Part shown: in pieces, positions 47,429 to 58,779 of the stretch
Position numbering within the stretch: position 1 is the first letter of the stretch
How the letters are laid out: every line of letters starts with the position of its first letter
Assembly: GCA_036365515.1 (NCBI GenBank)
Contig: CM070877.1
Span: 111,554,011 to 111,618,010 of the forward strand
Reading direction: 5' to 3'
Source: Torymus aiolomorphi
Lineage: Eukaryota > Arthropoda > Insecta > Hymenoptera > Torymidae
DNA: 64,000 nt
Program-made: the position numbers and the translations under genes
Notes under the pieces: generated by a model
Seen by the model: the letters and a program-made list of their open reading frames with translations, nothing else
What the model was told of the DNA's origin: nothing
The model's database searches: none

Positions 47429-48005
47429 TATGTACATCGGGAGTTGCTCGGGATAGCAGATAAATAGGTTAGGTAGTGCTTTTCGTATTTTTTTGCGATT
47501 AGATCTCAGGACGCATGTAATACGTGCTCTAGGGGGCCGGGGTAGCCAATAACGGTGTCTAGGTGGTACGCTCTATAGGTTTTTGCCTCTAGGCGTTGGA
47601 AATCATCGAATGCGTAGTCTAGGTGTTCAGAGTGGCCGATGGCAGAATCTAAGTGGTGCGCTCCGTAGCTTTTTGCGTCTAGGTATCAGAATGCATTCAA
47701 TGCGCGGTCTAGGCGGCCGGGTATCCGACGACGGTATCTAGATGATGCGTTCCGTAGTTTTCATCATCTATACCATATTTTCGATGCGCTCGAACACCTA
47801 GAGCCAAAAAGTACGGAGCGCACCACTTATATATTCCATTATCAGCCACCCCAAAGATCTAGACCACGCGTTTGATACGTTCCGAAACCTACAAAAAAAA
47901 AATACGGAGCGCACTACCTAGACATCATTATCAACTACTCCGAACACCTGGTCCACATATTAGATGCGTCGTTATATCTAAACGCATAAAACTACGGAAC
48001 GCGCT
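47429..48005. repeat. Inverted array of ~90-bp units
   Basis: On the left half, GGTGGTGCGCTCCGTAG-like anchors recur at 90-bp spacing (47561, 47651, 47741). On the right half the same unit occurs about three times inverted, with GTACGGAGCGCAC at about 47810 and 47905. The centre of symmetry is near 47780. GC-rich relative to its surroundings. No coding frame. Confidence 0.75.
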
Positions 48006-48007
48006 TC

Positions 48008-48505
48008 AAAAAACTCAAGTTATGGACATTTTTTGCTTTATTTTGAGAAAATCTTTTAAAAAAGCCTCTTCTTAAAACAGTAACCATTTACTCTAACAAA
48101 GTTTCAAAAACTGTTTCAAAAGGAGAAAATAACACTAGATAAAACGATCTTTCATTTACTTTTTTCGGAATTAAAAAATATTAATTTCTTCCAAAGTTAT
48201 AACAGTTTAAAGTTGAGTAACGAAAATACACAAAAATATGTATGAATTCGGACAGCGAACGCTTTACGCTTTTAACAGTGTATTTTTATTGTTCAAATTT
48301 AAATTTTTATAACTTTGGAACGAATCAATATTTTTTAATTCTGAAAAAAGGGAATGAAGGATTGCCTTCTCTAGTTTTATTTTCTCTTCTCGAAATAGTT
48401 TTTAAGATTTTGCTAGAGTAAATGATTATTATTTTAAGAAGAGACTTTTTTAAAAGATTTTTTCAAAATAAAGCGAAAAATGTTTATAACTTGAGCTTTT
48501 TGGAG
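48008..48505. repeat. Second inverted repeat, ~200-bp arms
   Basis: The arm AACTCAAGTTATGGACATTT...(48008-48205) returns inverted at about 48300-48505 (...TTTATAACTTGAGCTTTTT), with a spacer of about 95 bp. It directly abuts the 90-bp array and the LINE to its right. Confidence 0.75.
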
Positions 48506-48578
48506 CTTTAGGGTCTAATATTGCAGCTTTCTTCATGTTTCTACGTCCAAAAAATTTTTAACCGAATTTCCGATAAAA

Positions 48579-48950
48579 TTGGAAAAAATTTTTACTCAGA
48601 AAAGTTTTTTTCATATTCTTCGCGCAATGTTAAAACCATTCTCTTTTTACAATGTCAAGAAAATGGCGCAGGAAGGCTTGCAGCCACGAGGCAAGCCTCC
48701 GGAAAAATCTTACATATACCCGAAAGCGAAAGTGGCAGCTGTTGTGTGTGTACTATGTGAAAACGTTTTTCGTGCGAGTGAGTTTGCCAAGTTAAGCAAT
48801 ACAATAAAAGTGAGTGAAGTGTTCGTAATCTGTCCAAATCATGATGACATCGACATAACCTCAATTAAAAGCGCTATGCCAGATGAGGATGAAATCAAAA
48901 ACGACACAGTAATGAATAATATGAACAAAATGATTCTCTTGCAACTTCTA
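48579..48950 (+). pseudogene. LINE ORF1 fragment, 5' part
   Basis: Contains VCVLCENVFRASEF (possible half zinc finger) and VICPNHDDIDI. The frame runs into E4 after CTT CTA. Beyond E4 at 49956 the same frame continues GTC AAA ATA GAA, giving LLVKIEELKTQVN, so the insertion split one protein exactly. Confidence 0.6.
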
Positions 48951-49953
48951 CACTGAGAGAAATGTTGTAGTAAAATTTATTATAAACATAAGAAAAATTA
49001 CTATATTTTGTAGGAACGGAGGGACAAATCGAAATTATAACAATTTTTGCTATGCAACATAGTAATTTTTATGAATAACCTTAAATTTCAAAAAATTAAA
49101 TTTTTTCTCGTTCTTCCTGTTTTCAGAACTATTTTCAGACTCTAATCATACAATATTTAATGTGAAAATAAATTAAAATGAGAAATAAAAATATTTTTTT
49201 TACGAGCGTTGGGATCGAACCTGCAACCTTCACCGCGGCAATCGGACGCGCTAACCACTTACCCAAATAGGATTCTTGAGTGTAAAATTTTGGAACTTGT
49301 ACATGTCAAACCATCGATTTCAAGAAAATTTCAGATAATATTAAATAATGACAATAAATAACTTTGATAACACAAAGAAACTTACCATTAATGTGCATAA
49401 TATAAAAATAAAATAATTGAAGTAAGGTTTTGAATGTTTTGTAAACTTAAAAGCAAGACAAAGTGAAATTCCCGTAGAAACATAATCTCAATCAGACACG
49501 TGGGCGCCTTGATCTGCGCAGAAAGTACTAATGATGTAGCAATTTTTACTATGTTGGATAGCAAACTTTCTTATGGCCTGTAGCAATTTTTGAATGTGGC
49601 ACTTTTTACTATGTTTATAGTAATTTTTAATACGCTACAAAATAAAATTTATACGCTACAAAATAAAATTTAAACGCTACAAAATAAAATTTATATTCTA
49701 TTCTAATAAAAATTAAAAGCATATATTTTAAATTTTATTATATCACAGTTTTTGCTATGTGTATAGCAATTTTTCTTTTATTTCGTAATACTTTCTAATC
49801 AACAACTGTCATAAAAATTACAAGAAATTTTGTAATTATTCATACAATTATAATAAAAATGCAGAATAAAGTGTATTTGTCTCACCCTTCCTATACTTTA
49901 TAGTAATTTTTATTACAGTTATAATAAAATTTACTACAACATTTTTCTCAGTG
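48951..49953. mobile_element. CACTG-family TIR element copy 4 (E4), precise TA insertion
   Basis: Starts CACTGAGAGAAATGTTGTAG and ends with the inverse CTACAACATTTTTCTCAGTG, flanked by TA at 48949-48950 and 49954-49955. Terminal inverted repeats run about 36 bp. Removing element plus one TA restores the LINE frame. Motifs of the CAACATAGTAATTTTTA type lie at about 49060, 49545 and 49600. It contains a minus-strand tRNA-like core at 49201-49272. No transposase. Confidence 0.85.
49201..49272 (-). other. tRNA-like sequence inside E4
   Basis: Minus strand: A-box-like TGGGTAAGTGGTTAGCGCG, B box GGTTCGATCC, then an A/T tract with TTTTT about 15 nt later. Upstream it has TACAAGTTCCAAAATTTT, as E2 has. 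T-stem pairing is partial and the acceptor stem is absent. Confidence 0.55.
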
Positions 49954-49955
49954 TA

Positions 49956-50634
49956 GTCAAAATAGAAGAACTGAAAACTCAAGTAAATAAGGCATTTAAC
50001 AGCACTACAGAAGAAGACGGAAATATGCTAAAAAAGCTAAGTACAGAAGTGCAAAACAACAATCGGTTACTAAAACAAATAATTAACAAAGAAAATGACA
50101 ACAAAGAAAAAAAGACCTTCGCCGAGGCACTAGTAAATGATAAATCTCTAGTAAAAAGAATACCAAAATTAATAGTAAAGAGAAGAAATATCGATAAAAA
50201 AGATGACAAAAAAGAAGAGGAACTAGATATAAAAATGTACATAGCGCACTACATAAACAAAATCCCAACAGTTCAAGCAAAAAACGTGCAAATAAATTTA
50301 ATGCAAATAATTTAAAACAAAGTATGATACAAAATACGTGGTCAATGATAGCGAAAAATGTGAGGTTATGAAACACAAGATAAGGAAGTTGATAGCAGAA
50401 ACAGATTATCCAATAAGGCCTTACATTCCAAGATATGTAGGTAAAATAAATAGTCAGCCGCAAGTACTAAACTCAAATCCTACAGTCGACAAGTTACCGG
50501 CCGAAATTAAATCTACTGTGATAAGTAAATATACATTCAGCTCCACAACGACTGGCGCGATAAGCAAAGCCACACTCAGCCCGACAACGACTGATGCACC
50601 TCGAATACTATACGGTCTCAGATATCAAATAATG
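49956..50634 (+). pseudogene. LINE ORF1 fragment, 3' part
   Basis: Two frames: EELKTQVNKAF...KKTFAEALVNDKS (49956-50321, coiled-coil-like and Lys-rich) and, after a one-base frame change, VMKHKIRKLIAETDYPIRP (50338-50634), running into E5. Confidence 0.55.
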
Positions 50635-51190
50635 CACTGAAAAAAATTTTAGGCTGTAGAAACCATAGTTTCGATTTGCTGTACTAACACTATTTATAGT
50701 GTTCATTTACCCTTACATACGGTTGAAGTAGCTATTCATTTGTATAATGTAACGGCACTATTTGTCAGAGGCGGGAAATGTGTTTGTACAGTTCTGACAA
50801 CGGTACGATTTCGTTTTGCCGCCGGTATTTGTTTGTTGACAACGCTACAGCGCGAAGCCGATGTTCATCTTATAACCTAAAAAAGTCAAGAAACCGGCCA
50901 CATCAACCGCATGTTTGCAATCCGCTTTTGCGTATTTCATCTGTAATCAGTGTACTTATCAATCGAGATTATTTTAATGAAAAATATGTATGTATGGCGA
51001 ATCATAACCTATTTAATGATTTGACAAAAGAACTCTATACATTAGTGCTTTCAGTGTACGTTGTACAGCTCTCACAACTGTACGAATACAATTACTGTAT
51101 CTATAAAATTCAGCAGAAAGAAAATCAGCCGAACAGTACTATTGTCAGAGCCGTACTTTCAGTTCTTACAACGTGAAAATTTTTTCAGTG
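50635..51190. mobile_element. CACTG-family TIR element copy 5 (E5) inside the LINE
   Basis: Termini CACTGAAAAAAATTTT and AAAATTTTTTCAGTG. Flanks TG (50633-50634) and TA (51191-51192) suggest a TA duplication with one changed base. Taking the element out gives a continuous LINE frame (...YQI-I-RHRNKRK). 556 bp. No B-box match was found in this copy, so it is a related but distinct subtype. Confidence 0.7.
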
Positions 51191-51192
51191 TA

Positions 51193-52570
51193 AGACACCG
51201 GAACAAACGCAAACCAAATTTTAGCGAATCTATAATGGATCAAAACATAGATTATGTGGAAACGATACAAGAAGAAAAGATACGGAGTGAGGAGACCTTT
51301 GAAGACCTCTTTGCTCTCAATAAGTACATTAAAACAAAGAAAGATAATATTTTGTATTTAAATATTAGAAGCTTAAATGCTAATTTTAATAAATTGCAGA
51401 TATTTATTGACAGTTTTGAGATTAAGCCATGCATTGTGGTGTGCGCAGAAACCTGGAATTTAGAATGCTATAGTTACTTCTCTTTAAAAGGATACAAAAT
51501 GTATTATAATTATAGTAGGCTAAATATATATTGATGACAACATAACAGAATATACAAAAGTAATTGAAATAGGTAAGCTTAAAATCTTAAACTCGTGCAT
51601 CATAATGAATAACAATCAAAAACTTGAAGTATCAGCTTTATATAGATCACATGATCTATCGAAAACCGAATTTATTAATAACTTAGATGATTACCTAAAA
51701 AATAAGCACAATACCAAAAATTATCTAATTTTGGGTGATTTCAATATAGACCTACTTCATTTGAACATTACAAGTCAGAAATATTTGAATAATTTCCTAG
51801 AGAGAGGCTTTACACATGGATTCCAGGGTGTAACCAGACCGTCAGATAATGGCAATAATGGCTCATGCATTGACAATATCTTTATAAAAACCAATACAAT
51901 AAATACAAATACTTTAAGATTAACAAACTTGAACAGATCACTATCCTCTTTTCGGAACTATAAGTAAAGTAAGAAATTACAAAAAAAATGAACCAAAAAT
52001 GTCAATAAACCATAACAAATTATATAAAATAGCAGAAAAAGAAAATTGGAATACAATATTGTCATTGACTGATCCAAATGAAGCTACTAATGCATTAATA
52101 AACATGATAAATTGTACTGCCTTAGCAACTTATTGTATTAATACTAATAAACAACAAAATAATTCAATACCTAGAAGTAAATGGATTACCAAAGCAATCA
52201 TGATATCTTGTGACAAAAAAGAATTACTATACAAAATATGGAAAGCTGACCGAAATAACGAAACAACTAAGACAGAATACAAAAACTATGTTAAAATACT
52301 AAATAAGGTTATAAATAATGCCAAATTAATGTATAATCGCGAACAAATCCGACAAAACTGCAATAATTTGAGAAACCTATGGAAAATAATAAATGCTAAG
52401 CTAGGAAAAAATATACAAAAAGGTGTTAAAATAAACCAAATATATGATAAGAATATGCAAAAAGCCACTAACCCTAATGAAATAGCGAATACAATGAACG
52501 ACTACTTTTGTAATATTGGTAAAGAATTAAGTGAAAAAATACAACCACCTTTCAATATCATCATGAATAA
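51193..52570 (+). pseudogene. LINE ORF2: APE endonuclease and RT linker (frameshifted)
   Basis: Pieces at 51235-51534 (YLNIRSLNANFNKLQ, VVCAETWN), 51605-51967 (LILGDFNIDLL, SCIDNIFIK) and 51999-52574 (pre-RT linker with NTMNDYFCNIGKEL) are in different frames. Endonuclease motifs with the GDFN Asp/Asn are recognisable. RT catalytic motifs are not reached before the PLE insertion. Confidence 0.65.
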
Positions 52571-53144
52571 TTAAAAAATAAATTATAGAACTATTTTCTT
52601 AACACCAACAAACCATCACGAAATTATTAAAATCATTAACAACATGAAGCTGAAAATGGTGGAGTTGATAATATTAATGCTAAAATGCTGAAAACGGTAT
52701 CATACTATATCGCAATGCCACTAGAGTATATAATTAACCTTTGCATTGAAAAAGCGGCCAGAGGCGCTTAAAAATGCAGAAATAATATACACAAGGCGAA
52801 TAGTAAAAATCATGCATCTAACTATAGACCAATATCACTTATATCTAATATATAAGACCCTCATCAGGTTCCAATTTCTAAAAGTTAAGATACATGTAAA
52901 TTCAAACAAATGTTAAACAAAAATCACGTATTATTACAAACTTACAGTTATTTCTACAAAAACAACTTTCGGCAACACGCTAGATGGTAGAGCGGTGAAT
53001 ACAAGCTTCACTGTCGCGTTATATTCTTATATATGTTCTGTGACATACGAGTGTGTATATGAATAAACACAATACTTGTACCTGTCTCACCTTACGTATA
53101 AAATTAACGAACTACTATGCTTTCTAAACTTAATAGTCAAAATA

Positions 53145-54473
53145 CTAAACATTATTATTAAGGACATTTTTATAACAAAATTTTAAATTGTTTGTGTCTA
53201 ACATTCTATTAATATTATTCGCATTAACATGAATATGCAGCATTTCAGAGAACAATCGCTTGAATTTATTATTTTCTGTGTCTAGTATTTTTACCTTATC
53301 AAAGTTAAATGAGTGTGTTGTTTCATTAATATGTTCTACTAAAGCTGATTTCTCTCTAAAATGTTTACAGTCGCTTTCATGTTCCTTTACTTTAGTTTTG
53401 AGATGCCTGGAAGATTGGCCTATGTAACAAGCTTTGCAGTTATTACAGTTTATTTTATAAACAATGTTACATTTGTCTATGTGACACATTCGATCTTTTC
53501 CCAATTGAATAAATCTCGAGAATTTGTCAATGCATTTGAAAATTACATTAATATTATTTTTGTGAAAAATTCTCTTAATAATAGAGTCAAATTTTTTAAA
53601 ATAAGGTAAAACTATCAATTTTTTATTACTGAAAATCACTTGATTTGAAGCTGCGTAATTGTATATTTTTTGTAATTTTTTTTTTATATATTTATTAATA
53701 AAATTATGTGGGTAATTATTAGTTAGTAAGAATTTTTTTGATATTTCAAGATTTCCACTGTGGAATTTAACGTCGAGCAATTTGATACTGTAATCTACTA
53801 ATGTGTAGACTATTGCGATTTTTTGAGATAAAGGGTGCTGTGAATTAAAATTTAAGTAATGACCAGAATGAGTAGGTTTCCTATACCAGTTAGTAATTAT
53901 TGAATTATTATCTTGAATTATGAGCTTCAAATCAAGAAAACTAATTTCATTATTATTTGTGGTTTCCACTGTAAATTGTAGGTTACTGTCAAAGTTATTA
54001 AACACTTTCAAAGTTTCATCGATTAAACAAATGGGAATATATATTAGAATGTCATCTACATAGCGTAAGTATAAAGGTACATCAAAACTTAGTTTATTAA
54101 GACAATGTTCCTCCAAGCGTCTCATAGCCAAGTCACACAAGACAGGACTTACAGGACTTCCCATCGCAGATCCGAATGTTTGTTTATAAAATTTGTCATT
54201 AACTTGGAAAAGAGTGGAGTCAAGGACTATGTTAATACCTCCACAAAACTCTTTACAAGAAAGATTTATTTTATTGCGTAAATATTTCCAATTATCTTCT
54301 ATTGATTTTATAATAATTTCCTTGCTTGTATTAGTGAATAAACTAAACACATCTAAACTAATTAGTGTGTATCCTGGAGGTATAACAAATGAATCTATCC
54401 TTTCTTTGAGATGAAAACTATTTTTTACATATGAATTAGTTTTTGGAATGTTATCATTTAAAAATTTTTTCAA
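53145..54473 (-). pseudogene. PLE B RT (C-terminal part) and GIY-YIG endonuclease
   Basis: 442 residues: LISLDVFSLFTN (first RT Asp), FGSAMGSPVSPVLCDLAM, LRYVDDILI, FLDLKLI, NWYRKPTHSGHYLNF, then the endonuclease IVYKINCNNCKACYIGQSS, RHLKTKVKEH and LFSEMLHIH. It continues the protein from 55750-54470 in another frame. Confidence 0.85.
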
Positions 54474-55750
54474 GAATTTAGATAAATTATATGTCGGAGA
54501 ATTAACGGCGGAAATAATAATACGTATAGGATGTCCAGTCTTGTGTACTTAACTAAACCGTAACATTTTGCAAGATCTGTTTTATTAATTTCCGTTGGTT
54601 TTAGATCAAATTCATAATCTTGAAAAATGCCTAAATTGTACCAACGGTTTACAAATGCTGTTGTAGTTCTAATTAATTTATTGAGGGGGTTCTTTGACAA
54701 TTCTTTGTAATATTTATCATTCTGTAGTTGTTTTTCAACACTGTCAATATATGTATTTTTATCTAGAACGACTGTGGCGTTTCCCTTATCTACTTTTGTC
54801 ACTAGTAAATTTTTGTGTTGTTGAAGAAAATAATTAGTATTTTCAATGTCATTTATCATCTTGCTGGCGAAGAAACTTTGTTTTTTGGTAGATTTTAAAA
54901 AACTCTCAAAGGATTTTAAAATATTATTTCTTAATTTATCAGTGTTAAAATCTAAAAAATATAATCCAGATTCTAATAATTTAAAAAATTCAAATTTAGA
55001 TTGGGTGTCAATATTACTAGTGAAATTAAAAGTTTCGCCCAATTTTAAAACGTTAAATACTGATTCTGGAATAACTGTACTAGTAAGATATAACCACTTA
55101 GAATTTACATCGGTGTTACTTATATTAGCTACAGTCGATGTTTTTCTATGAGTACGTTGATCTATCACTGTGTCGACAATTTGTGTATTGATAGTTCTAT
55201 CATCTTCCAGATTATATTTATATTTCGAATAAAATAAGCTTTTTAATTTTTCATTTAATTTAGAATCAAATTTGCGTAAATCTACTGTTGTTTTGGAAAC
55301 AGTGAACTCTTCAAAATGAGCAATTATTTCAGAGTCGATCAATTTATCAATTAGTACATTTTTTGTTTTAAATATTAAGTTAATTAAAAAACTTTTGTGT
55401 GCATTAGCGTCAGCTATTTCATTGTTAAGAATGGTTCTCATAAAACTAGAAATAATTTTATTGTTTTTGTTTCTTGCAAATTTACTTTTGAATTTTAGAT
55501 TGTTTAAAGATTTTAATCCATTAAAAATGTGTTTAGGAACTATATCATAGTTTCTACATTTGACTAAAAATTTGCACTGTAAACTAGTGGCTCTTAATTT
55601 TTTCAGAAAAACATACAAATCAAAAAATAATGTACGAATATCACCTCCAAATTGACTTTCTATTCGGCGTAAGATGGAAGAAACGGTGCACTCTCCTCTT
55701 TTTTTCATAGTCAAAATGAGCCGGGAGACAGTTGTGTTTGTACCACTCAT
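54470..55750 (-). pseudogene. PLE B N-terminal region and first RT motifs
   Basis: 426 residues from MSGTNTTVSRL. Ends of the genuine protein at KCYGLVK, where copy C continues VHKTGHPIR. Here one A is missing, so the frame runs out in unrelated residues. DKGNATVVLDK matches the family motif before RT. Confidence 0.8.
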
Positions 55751-55948
55751 TGTTAATAAGTAAGTAGTGACGGCGATGTGTAGTCAGAAGAAAAGTTGCA
55801 GCAAGAGATGCTGTTGTCCAAGACGTAATTTTTTCAACCAAACGTCATACTTAATGATTAAATGACTCTAGTGAAAGCCATAGATTAATTTGGATAATAA
55901 GACTCGGGTGGTGATACTATCAACTTATTTATTCACTAAAATAAATAA

Positions 55949-56000
55949 CGACTTTTCGGCCCGTACAGAACGATGTACGTTACAAGGCCCTAATCAGGTT
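55949..56000 (-). ncRNA. Hammerhead-like motif at the B/B2 junction
   Basis: Minus: ACCTGATTAGGGCC, long loop with GTAC pairs, GGGCCGAAAAGTCG. The core has CTGATTA in place of CTGATGA, a probable inactivating change relative to copy C. Confidence 0.55.
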
Positions 56001-56274
56001 CCAATTTCTAAAAGTTAAGATACATGTAAATTCAAACAAATGTTAAACAAAAATCACGTATTATTACAAACTTACAGTTATTTCTACAAAAACAACTTTC
56101 GGCAACACGCTAGATGGTAGAGCGGTGAATACAAGCTTCACTGTCGCGTTATATTCTTATATATGTTCTGTTACATACGAGTGTGTATGTGAATAAACAC
56201 AATACTTGTACCTGTCTCACCTTACGTATAAAATTAACGAACTACTATGCTTTCTAAACTTAATAGACAAAATA

Positions 56275-56610
56275 CTAAACATTATTATTAAGGAAATTTT
56301 TATAACAAAATTTTAAATTGTTTGTGTCTAACATTCTATTAATATTATTCGCATTAACATGAATATGTAGCATTTCAGAGAATAATCGCTTGAATTTATT
56401 ATTTTCTGTGTCTAGTATTTTTACCTTATCAAAGTTAAATGAGTGTGTTGTTTCATTAATATGTTCTACTAAAGCTGATTTCTCTCTAAAATGTTTACAG
56501 TCGCTTTCATGTTCCTTTACTCTAGTTTTGAGATGCCTGGAAGATTGGCCTATGTAACAAGCTTTGCAGTTATTGCAGTTTATTTTATAAACAATGTTAC
56601 ATTTGTCTAT
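56275..56610 (-). pseudogene. PLE B2 endonuclease part
   Basis: CNIVYKINCNNCKACYIGQS, RHLKTRVKEH and FSEMLHIH are all as in C. Upstream coding continues beyond the LTR at 58197. Confidence 0.75.
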
Positions 56611-56615
56611 GTGAC

Positions 56616-58191
56616 TGTTTGAGAATTCCATAATTTATAATGAGGACATGCTGTGGGTGTTTACAAAATAAATTGAGAGCCAAACACTTCAGTCAATTAA
56701 ACTATAATATATTCAAATAACTATAAAATATAAATTACTATTACATATGTCGATAAAAAGGTTGTTATAAACGATTCAGATAAAATGTGCGTAAATGTTA
56801 CAATAAATAGTTGAGTGGATGACTGTTACAATTTGTATGAGTATTGGTGAGTTTGCTGTTTGAGTGTATGAGTGTTACAATTTGTGTGAGTATTGGTGAG
56901 TTTGCTGTTTGAGTGTATGAGTTTTCTGTGTGACGTTGCGAATCACTGATGAGAATGCTAACCATACAATAAGCAACACAATCAATTATTATTGAGTTGA
57001 TTGTGGTTGAGTTTTCAATGAGAAGACACGATTAGGTATTACTGACCTAATCGTGCCTGAGTATTTCCTAAGTATACCGCGTGGCTATGCGTTCCGTATA
57101 GCAGCGCACCTTGGTATAAAATGGCCGCATGTAATTGAGTATTTACCTTCTCGCACGTAGCGTTGTATTAATCGCTACGCTGATGAGGTGGTCGAGTGAT
57201 GGTGATTCAGTAACGACGATGAGCAGTTGAGAAGAGCCTTATGTTGAGCATGATGATTAAAATGAGACAGCCGGTGAGATAAGTGTGAGGATGCAAAGCA
57301 GCCGATGAAAGAGGCCATATCAGCAATCCTGTTGAGTTTGGCGTAGCAGTTGCTGAGATGTGTCGCCTCGTTGCTAGCTAGATGCAGCAAGCCTTCCAGG
57401 GTTGCGCACTGCGACACAACCCTGCTGTAAGGAGTTGCGATATGAGAATGTCCGGGTGAGAAGCTGCCTCGTGGTGTGCTCAACGCATCGAGCGCCGGTG
57501 AGAAAAATGCCGCATGAGTATCACCGCCGTGTGAGAAGTTCCCGTGTGAGAACACTAGTGAAGCCTCCTCCTTGAGAGCAGCCTCCAAAGTGCAGCAGAT
57601 GTCGCTTGAGTATCACCGCCGTGTGAGAATCACTGCCGCACTAGAAGATGCCGCACGAGCAGTCCAAGCACTTCGTGGCAAGCGCGCAATGGACTATACC
57701 GTGTGAGAACTGCTGCTGTATGATCGTAGCCGCGTGAGCCGATGCCGCATGACATCCATGTGGAGAGAGTGAGAAAGATCACACCTGAGTCCATCCGATG
57801 AGAATTGCCGAGAATGTCCGCACTGAATCTCCACGAGGCCGACCGTTTTAGAGTGAGAGTTTGACCAGATTGAGCGAGAATACCGTGAGAGGCGGCCTCG
57901 TGGCGAGCACGCCGTTTAGACTTTTTCTAGCGACTGAATGAATGAATGAGCACTTCCGTCTTCTTCCTCGTCTCGTTGTTCCCGAGGAGTGAGTCAAATC
58001 ACCGTCTCTCTCATTTACATGTGTAAGCATGAGAGAGACAGTATGATTTTTGCCGTACTCGGCTAATCAGTGTAGCGATTCAGCTGTTCCGCAGAGAGCA
58101 GCTGACAAGTGCTACCGTCGCGCGGCCGCCTGCTGAGTTATCCCTCAGTCGTGCAACCGCGGGAAATTCAAAACTTGATATTTCCCAAACA
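56616..58191. mobile_element. Solo LTR, 1576 bp, with GTGAC target duplications
   Basis: Begins TGTTTGAGAA and ends TTTCCCAAACA (inverted TGTTTG..GAA ends, TG...CA). GTGAC stands directly on both sides (56611-56615 and 58192-58196), while uninterrupted PLE B has it once. That is a 5-bp target duplication, as LTR retrotransposons make. No internal coding region. Contains tandem GTGAGTATTGGTGAGTTTGC words at 56830-56920. The frame at 57175-57588 has no domain. No similarity to the gypsy LTR was seen. Confidence 0.75.
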
Positions 58192-58196
58192 GTGAC

Positions 58197-58723
58197 ACGT
58201 TCGATCTTTTCCCAATTGAATAAATCTCGAGAATTTGTCAATGCATTTGAAAATTACATTAATATTATTTTTGTGAAAAATTCTCTTAATAATAGAGTCA
58301 AATTTTTTAAATAAGGTAAAACTATCAATTTTTTATTACTGAAAATCACTTGATTTGAAGCTGCGTAATTGTATATTTTTTGTAATTTTTTTTTATATAT
58401 TTATTAATAAAACTATGTGGGTAATTATTAGTTAGTAAGAATTTTTTTGATATTTCAAGATTTTCACTGTGGAATTTAACGTCGGACAATTTGATACTGT
58501 AATCTACTAATGTGTAGCTATTGCCATTTTTTTGAGATAAAGGGTGCTGTGAATTAAAATTTAAGTAACGACCAGAATGAGTAGGTTTCCTATACCAGTT
58601 AGTAATTATTGAATTATTATCTTGAATTATGAGCTTCAAATCAAGAAAACTAATTTCATTATTATTTGTGGTTTCCACTGTAAATTGTAGGTTACTGTCA
58701 AAGTTATTAAACACTTTCAAAGT
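58197..58723 (-). pseudogene. PLE B2 RT C-terminal part
   Basis: NNEISFLDLKLI and NWYRKPTHSGRYLNF match C, with small indels near 58515 (QKNGNSYTL where C has QKIAIVYTL) and at 58385. Confidence 0.75.
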
Positions 58724-58779
58724 GGTTATATAATCTTACTAGTACAGTTATTCCAGAATCAGTATTTAACGTTTTAAAA

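Larger units (their letters stand above)
48579..52855 (+). mobile_element. Decayed APE-type non-LTR retrotransposon (LINE)
   Basis: Joined coding pieces give an ORF1-like protein with a CVLCENVF zinc-finger-like motif and a coiled, Lys-rich segment, then an apurinic endonuclease (NIRSLNANFNKL, ETWN, LILGDFNID, GSCIDNIFIK) and the linker leading to RT (NTMNDYFCNIG). Frames change at about 50320, 51530 and 51970, and the RT is lost where PLE B begins at 52855. Two TIR elements (E4 and E5) sit inside it. Clade not fixed: CR1, Jockey or a related group. Confidence 0.75.
52855..55975 (-). mobile_element. Penelope-like element B (minus)
   Basis: Near-complete copy: 5' end at right, with terminal-repeat sequence shared with its neighbour B2, coding region 55750-53145, 3' end at 52855 where CCTGATGAGGGTC meets LINE sequence. 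Nearly identical to B2 and C, so this family was active recently. A single missing A near 54548 breaks the frame. Confidence 0.85.
56001..58723 (-). mobile_element. Penelope-like element B2 (minus), 5'-truncated, interrupted by a solo LTR
   Basis: The 3' end adjoins the 5' end of B in a head-to-tail arrangement sharing one terminal repeat. Coding parts are 56275-56610 (endonuclease) and 58197-58723 (RT end). It stops at 58723 within the RT (KVFNNFDSNL), where inverted copy C begins. The solo LTR 56616-58191 splits it. Confidence 0.8.

Noticed and set aside
57175..57588. 137-residue frame inside the solo LTR
   Set aside because: No domain, and the underlying sequence has repeated GTGTGAGAA words. 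LTRs are normally non-coding.
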